A DNA stretch of 64,000 nt from Chiridota heheva. Its lineage: Eukaryota; Echinodermata; Holothuroidea; Apodida; Chiridotidae. Of the stretch, positions 59,898 to 64,000 are shown piece by piece. The translations under genes and the position numbers were made by a program. Location of the stretch: contig JAIGNY010000476.1 in assembly GCA_020152595.1 (NCBI GenBank), positions 1,206,001-1,270,000 of the forward strand, in the 5' to 3' direction. The stretch's first letter is position 1. Each line of letters begins with the position of its first letter. The notes below the pieces were generated by a model that was not told the origin of the DNA, did no database searches, and was given only the letters and a program-made list of their open reading frames with translations.

Positions 59898-60560
59898 TAG
59901 TAATTACTGTGGGTCTCGGCCCAAGTTTGCTATTCGACAAGTTATTGCCGCATTGTAGACATGCCAATATTCTGCCCCGACATCTATGACACTGCTACTA
60001 GCAGCGCCCTCACTCAATATTTCTGAAATAATGTACACACTGTGACTGTGTCTTCTTAATTCATTCCCGAAACAATTCCGCACGTACAGTGTAGAATAAG
60101 TGTTACACTGTATATATGGAGTGTTATGGCAATGATGCGTACATTTTGGGTGGCTTTGAGATGTTCGATTTTCTAACATGTAGAAAAACCGAATATCGCT
60201 GATGTAAGAGTGCAAATCTTGCATGGACGCTTTGCATGCGACGACTTTTTTTTTATATTTATAATTTGTAATCGTATTAATGGAATCAAATTGAATTCGT
60301 ATAACATTTTGTCACTCGACAACCCCCTCCCCTCCCCCCCCCTCCCCCTCCACCTCCCCCCCTCCCCCTCCCTTCCCCAATCTGTTCGCGCCTGCGGCAG
60401 AACAAATGACTCACTCGCCGGACCAAATGACAACTCCAGAGAAAAGGCTTCAGAAATAATTTATTTGCCAATATGTGACTATACATTATGGCGCTAGGCT
60501 TACGTCCACGTTGTGTGCCTCAAAACAAATGATTAACATCAAATACGACTTACGATTAAA
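59898..60560. repeat. Segmental duplication, copy 1
   Basis: Shares with 61505-61905, in the same orientation: TAGTAATTACTGTGGGTCTC, AAGTTTGCTATTCGACAAGTT, ATCAAATTGAATTCGT, a C-rich CCCCTCCCC tract (60323-60377 here), TGTTCGCGCCT, TGACAACTCCAGAGAAAAG, GGCGCTAGGC and GTGCCTCAAAACAAATGAT. This copy has about 260 bp extra between the first two blocks and the C-rich tract (60000-60220). Confidence 0.85.
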
Positions 60561-61504
60561 ACAGATGAAAAAGAAAGAACAAAATCGGAACCAATTTGTC
60601 TTGAAACAGATCATTGTGGCGGGTGCTTTAGTGTTTTCGATATGCATTAAGTGTGCGTGCGCGTAAACGCCTGAAAATTTGAATATGCCGCGGTAACGCG
60701 GCTGGTCGTTAGTTTACAAAGCATTCGATTTAAGCGTATCATGCGTGCGCAACACTAACGCTAGTCCAAGTTACGGTATATGCATAATGCACTGACTACT
60801 GGGATTCCTTTTAATTTTTTATAATTCATTTTTATTTTTCTTGACGCCAGAATGTCCTGTAAGTATGCATAATTTTAACATTTCTTTAGTTCAGCACACA
60901 GTGGTTGGAAACATTTTTCATTTCGTTGACTTCTCTGTAGAACCCTATCGTCGTCAGCGAATCCAGAGTAGCCTAACGTAATCTGTATAGGCGTAGGCCT
61001 AAGTGTAATTATCGCAAAAGAACATTAGAATTGCAATGTTCTGTAAGAAATCAATAGTTTAAATAGCCGAATATAGTATGAAAAGATAACCGAATAATTT
61101 CTTTGGCATTTTAGATACATATCTAAGGAAAATGTTTTTGATTTCTACATTTTTTTTGGTATTTTCCCTTAATTTAGGGCACCCCAAATTCCAAGAATTT
61201 GACATAAATATATCGAAAACTTATTTTAACGGTCAGGTATCATCTGAATTACATAATCCAGAGAAAGAGGTGATTATGTTTAATGAATTGAGCCTTGAAT
61301 TTCCATTTTTTTCCTTTTTAATTTCATGTGCCATTGGCATCAATCTGAAAACAGGAATTAACACTTGATTTCTGAACCCTCAAAAATCAATAGTTTTAGA
61401 CATGGGGCACTAAATTCGATACCATATTCGGTATTTTTGTTGAAAAATGACCCCAAATAGTATTACCTTCACTGTTCAAACCCTCCTATTATTATTTTTA
61501 TGCA
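60561..61504. other. Spacer between duplication copies
   Basis: Contains ATGCCGCGGTAACGCGGC and several CpGs near 60690 and the words TAGGCGTAGGCCTAAG near 60990. No gene recognised. Confidence 0.5.
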
Positions 61505-61905
61505 TAGTAATTACTGTGGGTCTCGGCGCAAGTTTGCTATTCGACAAGTTATCGCCGCATTTCAGACGCTTTGCATGCAGCGACCTCCATAATTTGTTGC
61601 TAGGTTAGCAGCGCTGTATAAACCAAGCTTAATTTTCAAGCGTATTGATGAAATCAAATTGAATTCGTAAAACATTTTTTTTTCAATCGAAAACCCGCCC
61701 CTCCCCCTCCCCCTCCCCCTCCCTTCTCCCCAACCTGTTCGCGCCTACGGCAAAAGAAATAACTCGCCTGACCAAGTGACAACTCCAGAGAAAAGATTAA
61801 GAAATAATTTGTTTGCCAATATGCCGCAATACATTACGGCGCTAGGCCTACGTCCATGTTTTGTGCCTCAAAACAAATGATGCACATATCAATTACGACT
61901 TAAGT
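61505..61905. repeat. Segmental duplication, copy 2
   Basis: Partner of 59898-60560, shorter by about 260 bp, with the same ordered blocks and its own C-rich tract at 61696-61730. It ends exactly where a MITE end begins at 61907. Confidence 0.85.
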
Positions 61906-61906
61906 T

Positions 61907-62075
61907 AAGGCCGTGACACACCAAACGCGACGCGACGCGATTTTGCCAGAGCGACGCGCGATGCCAAAAAACGCGTTACATACATTATGTATTAGTCCAT
62001 ACACATCGAACGCGACGCGTTATTTTTAGTCGTAGCGAATTCATCCGCGACGCAAAAAAAAAACGCGTTGGATCA
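61907..62075. mobile_element. Partial second member of the 4850 MITE family
   Basis: Begins AAGGCCGTGACACACC after a TTAA, matching the left end at 4850 (AAGGCCGTTACACACC). Inside it has several CGACGCG words (CGCGACGCGACGCGA, GAACGCGACGCG). I could not find the matching right end, so it is truncated or its end is diverged. Confidence 0.6.
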
Positions 62076-64000
62076 ACCAATCACAGGCCGTGAAAATACT
62101 ACTGGATTAACAAAGTTTGACGGCGACACAAGAAACAATGGACGAAGAACACTGAATCATCTGTATTTTCAATCATTCAGAGCTGTTTCATAGAAGATAT
62201 TAACATTATAAGGATATATGTGACGCAAAGAGTGAAATATTTCCAGAAATGAGTCATAAGGGTAAGGAAAAAGGTTACTTTTTTCTTCTTTGCAAGCTAA
62301 ATATCAACTCGAGTGTGATCAATTTTGCGTTAACCAGCCGCACCAATATGGAGTAAACGTAGGCCTATGTAGGCGTCTTGGGCCTGCTTGAATTATTAAA
62401 ATCTAAAGATTGAAGGGCTTTTATTAATCTTTTTACTGTCGGCTATTAAATCGTTTTACCATAAAACATTTACAATTTTCCAATCCTATCTTACGTCACC
62501 AGAAATTCAAGAGAAAGCTGGGTAGGCCTAGTTATTATACACATCCCTCAGCTCAATACGGGTTGGCACTGGGATTGCCGTACGAAGACGGACAGCCAGC
62601 CATCCCCAACGGCAGCCATACTAACACTGCTGGCATCAGTCCGACGGTACTACGGGGAGTATTAGGGTAGGCCTAACTTAAAGAAGCTTCTACGTTTTCC
62701 CTGGGCCCAGATACTTATTCGGTTCGTCATCTGTGTCTGTTGTCGGTTAGGCTGGTCATCTGTGCTGGCTGTCGGTTAGGCTGCAGCTGAAGTCAGTTAG
62801 GCTAGCTGGGCTACATTGAACTGCAAGTTGTCGCGCATTGAGTGTGATATTTATCTCACTAGAAAAACTATAGCCTTAACGGAAGTTAGAAATATTTGCA
62901 TTCAAAATCATTCCATAGTTCCCATTAGATCATGTTGTCTGCTGACTAACGTTAAAACTGTGCAAAACTTAGGTGTGCAAACTTACTATAGGCTAGGCCT
63001 ATGACAGGATAAGGTTTACATTGGCCTACGCTCGGACGCTAACGTTAGGCCATTTACTTCTGCCTCCGTTTCAAGTTTTGGGGTCATAACGTTGGGCTAT
63101 CAGTATTATCATTAAGTTTGTTGTTATTGGTAATTTTGTACTCCAAACACATATTGTACTCGTTGGGTCTTTATACTGACCAACACATCATTTTTAGAGC
63201 AAGTGCATGTCAATGTCCTTGATTGGTATTTTTTTGGGGGAGTTGTAAAGGTGGCGGTTAGCAGTATAAAGGGTTGGGGAGGGGCCTTGCGGTGTTGCAC
63301 CTACGTGCATGCAGAATTATGATTACATTTTGAGCTTGGAATTTAGACAAAGGCTATAGATGGTTGGCACAGTATGATTGATGTTTGTGGGTGGAATAGA
63401 GGTTGATATTGCAAAAAGGTGAATACTGTCAGCCACTCCTAGCTGGAACTTGAAGTATTATCTGGAATTTAAGGCTTAAATATGACTGTACATTTTGAAG
63501 TATTTGTTAGCCTATTTGAATTAGAAGCAGAATTATTTAAATTACTAAATAAGCTGTCAGTTCCAGCTAGGTTCCATAGTTTAAATTAAGATGTACATTG
63601 TACTATACATGGTTGATTGGTATTGCAGGGCTATCTGGGTGTGATAATTAGCGCTACAGTATGCTAGGTTTTAATGTGCATGTGAAAGATCTGATCAATG
63701 GGTAGATTTACAGTTTCTAGCATGGAGACTGTAATGTAGTTCTACTCCTGACTGATATGACCAATACACCATGCATCATTCCCCAACCTTAGATAGGATT
63801 GCTAATTGCTAGGTAGATTTTCTTTTAATTCTGACAAGATTCTGCATAAAACTAGATTGCATTTCCCAGACACTATTGTATATTTGACATAATGTTAAGT
63901 TTATTTTTCATTATCCCACAATCTGACAATAAGCGCCATCCATCATCAGGTCAAAAAGCCACTTTGTACAGTATTTACTAAAAGCAGGTTCCTTATAGTT
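62076..64000. other. Non-coding stretch, no gene recognised
   Basis: Moderately AT-rich. GTCGGTTAGGCTG words repeat at about 62740-62800. A segment at 62565-62670 is GC-richer and followed by GTAGGCC, but neither of its frames shows a known domain. Confidence 0.5.

Noticed and set aside
60173-60497. Open frames rich in Gly-Arg or Pro-Leu
   Set aside because: Products of the CCCCTCC tract in a duplicated non-coding segment.

Overview
This window looks like nuclear DNA of a marine invertebrate. It is AT-rich, has long introns, and is dense with microsatellites, tRNA-derived SINEs, CR1/jockey-like LINE pieces, a DIRS-type tyrosine-recombinase retrotransposon and a Maverick/Polinton. Short AGGCCTA-type strings recur throughout, and together with the SINE and DIRS types this suggests a deuterostome, possibly an echinoderm. 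The species assignment is inference only; no bacterial-style operon or rRNA gene is present.

Host gene. The only cellular gene I can support is a clathrin-heavy-chain-like gene on the minus strand. An exon at 17754-17973 and the next exon at 5323-5481 are joined by a 12.3-kb intron with clean GT/AG sites and a matching phase. They encode the start of the N-terminal beta-propeller (ADSAIMNP and QIFNI motifs, then YHW). Similarity to ordinary clathrin heavy chain is low, about one third identical in the second exon by my hand comparison, so this is probably a divergent paralogue. Neither the first exon nor exons after 5323 were found.

The large intron (5482-17753) and its flanks hold TIR elements and MITEs (4850-5238, 10955-11329, 13408-15930), hairpin elements (6126-6228, 8469-8598), minisatellites and a THAP zinc-finger fragment (15944-16132). 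The stretch 18000-27100 is mostly non-coding, with an inverted-repeat pair, two SINEs, a LINE fragment and microsatellites.

27108-34632 is a nearly full-length DIRS-like element read on the minus strand. From its 5' end (right) to its 3' end (left) it has inverted terminal repeat, minisatellite, gag-like ORF, reverse transcriptase, RNase H, tyrosine recombinase, internal complementary region and second inverted terminal repeat. Several frameshifts make it inactive. 35935-38222 is a 5'-truncated, internally deleted CR1/jockey-like LINE.

40520-52641 is a decayed, right-truncated Maverick/Polinton. On the minus strand lie protein-primed DNA polymerase B, a Cys-rich small protein and a DDE integrase. 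On the plus strand lie major capsid protein, packaging ATPase, a 0.9-kb 21-bp tandem array, a run of small membrane or coiled-coil proteins, and two tandem copies of a putative minor capsid (penton) gene. Most genes carry only one or two nonsense codons or frameshifts, so the insertion is recent enough to read. 52650-64000 is non-coding: a 350-bp TA microsatellite, a small MITE, a segmental duplication (59898-60560 and 61505-61905) and a second member of the 4850 MITE family at 61907.
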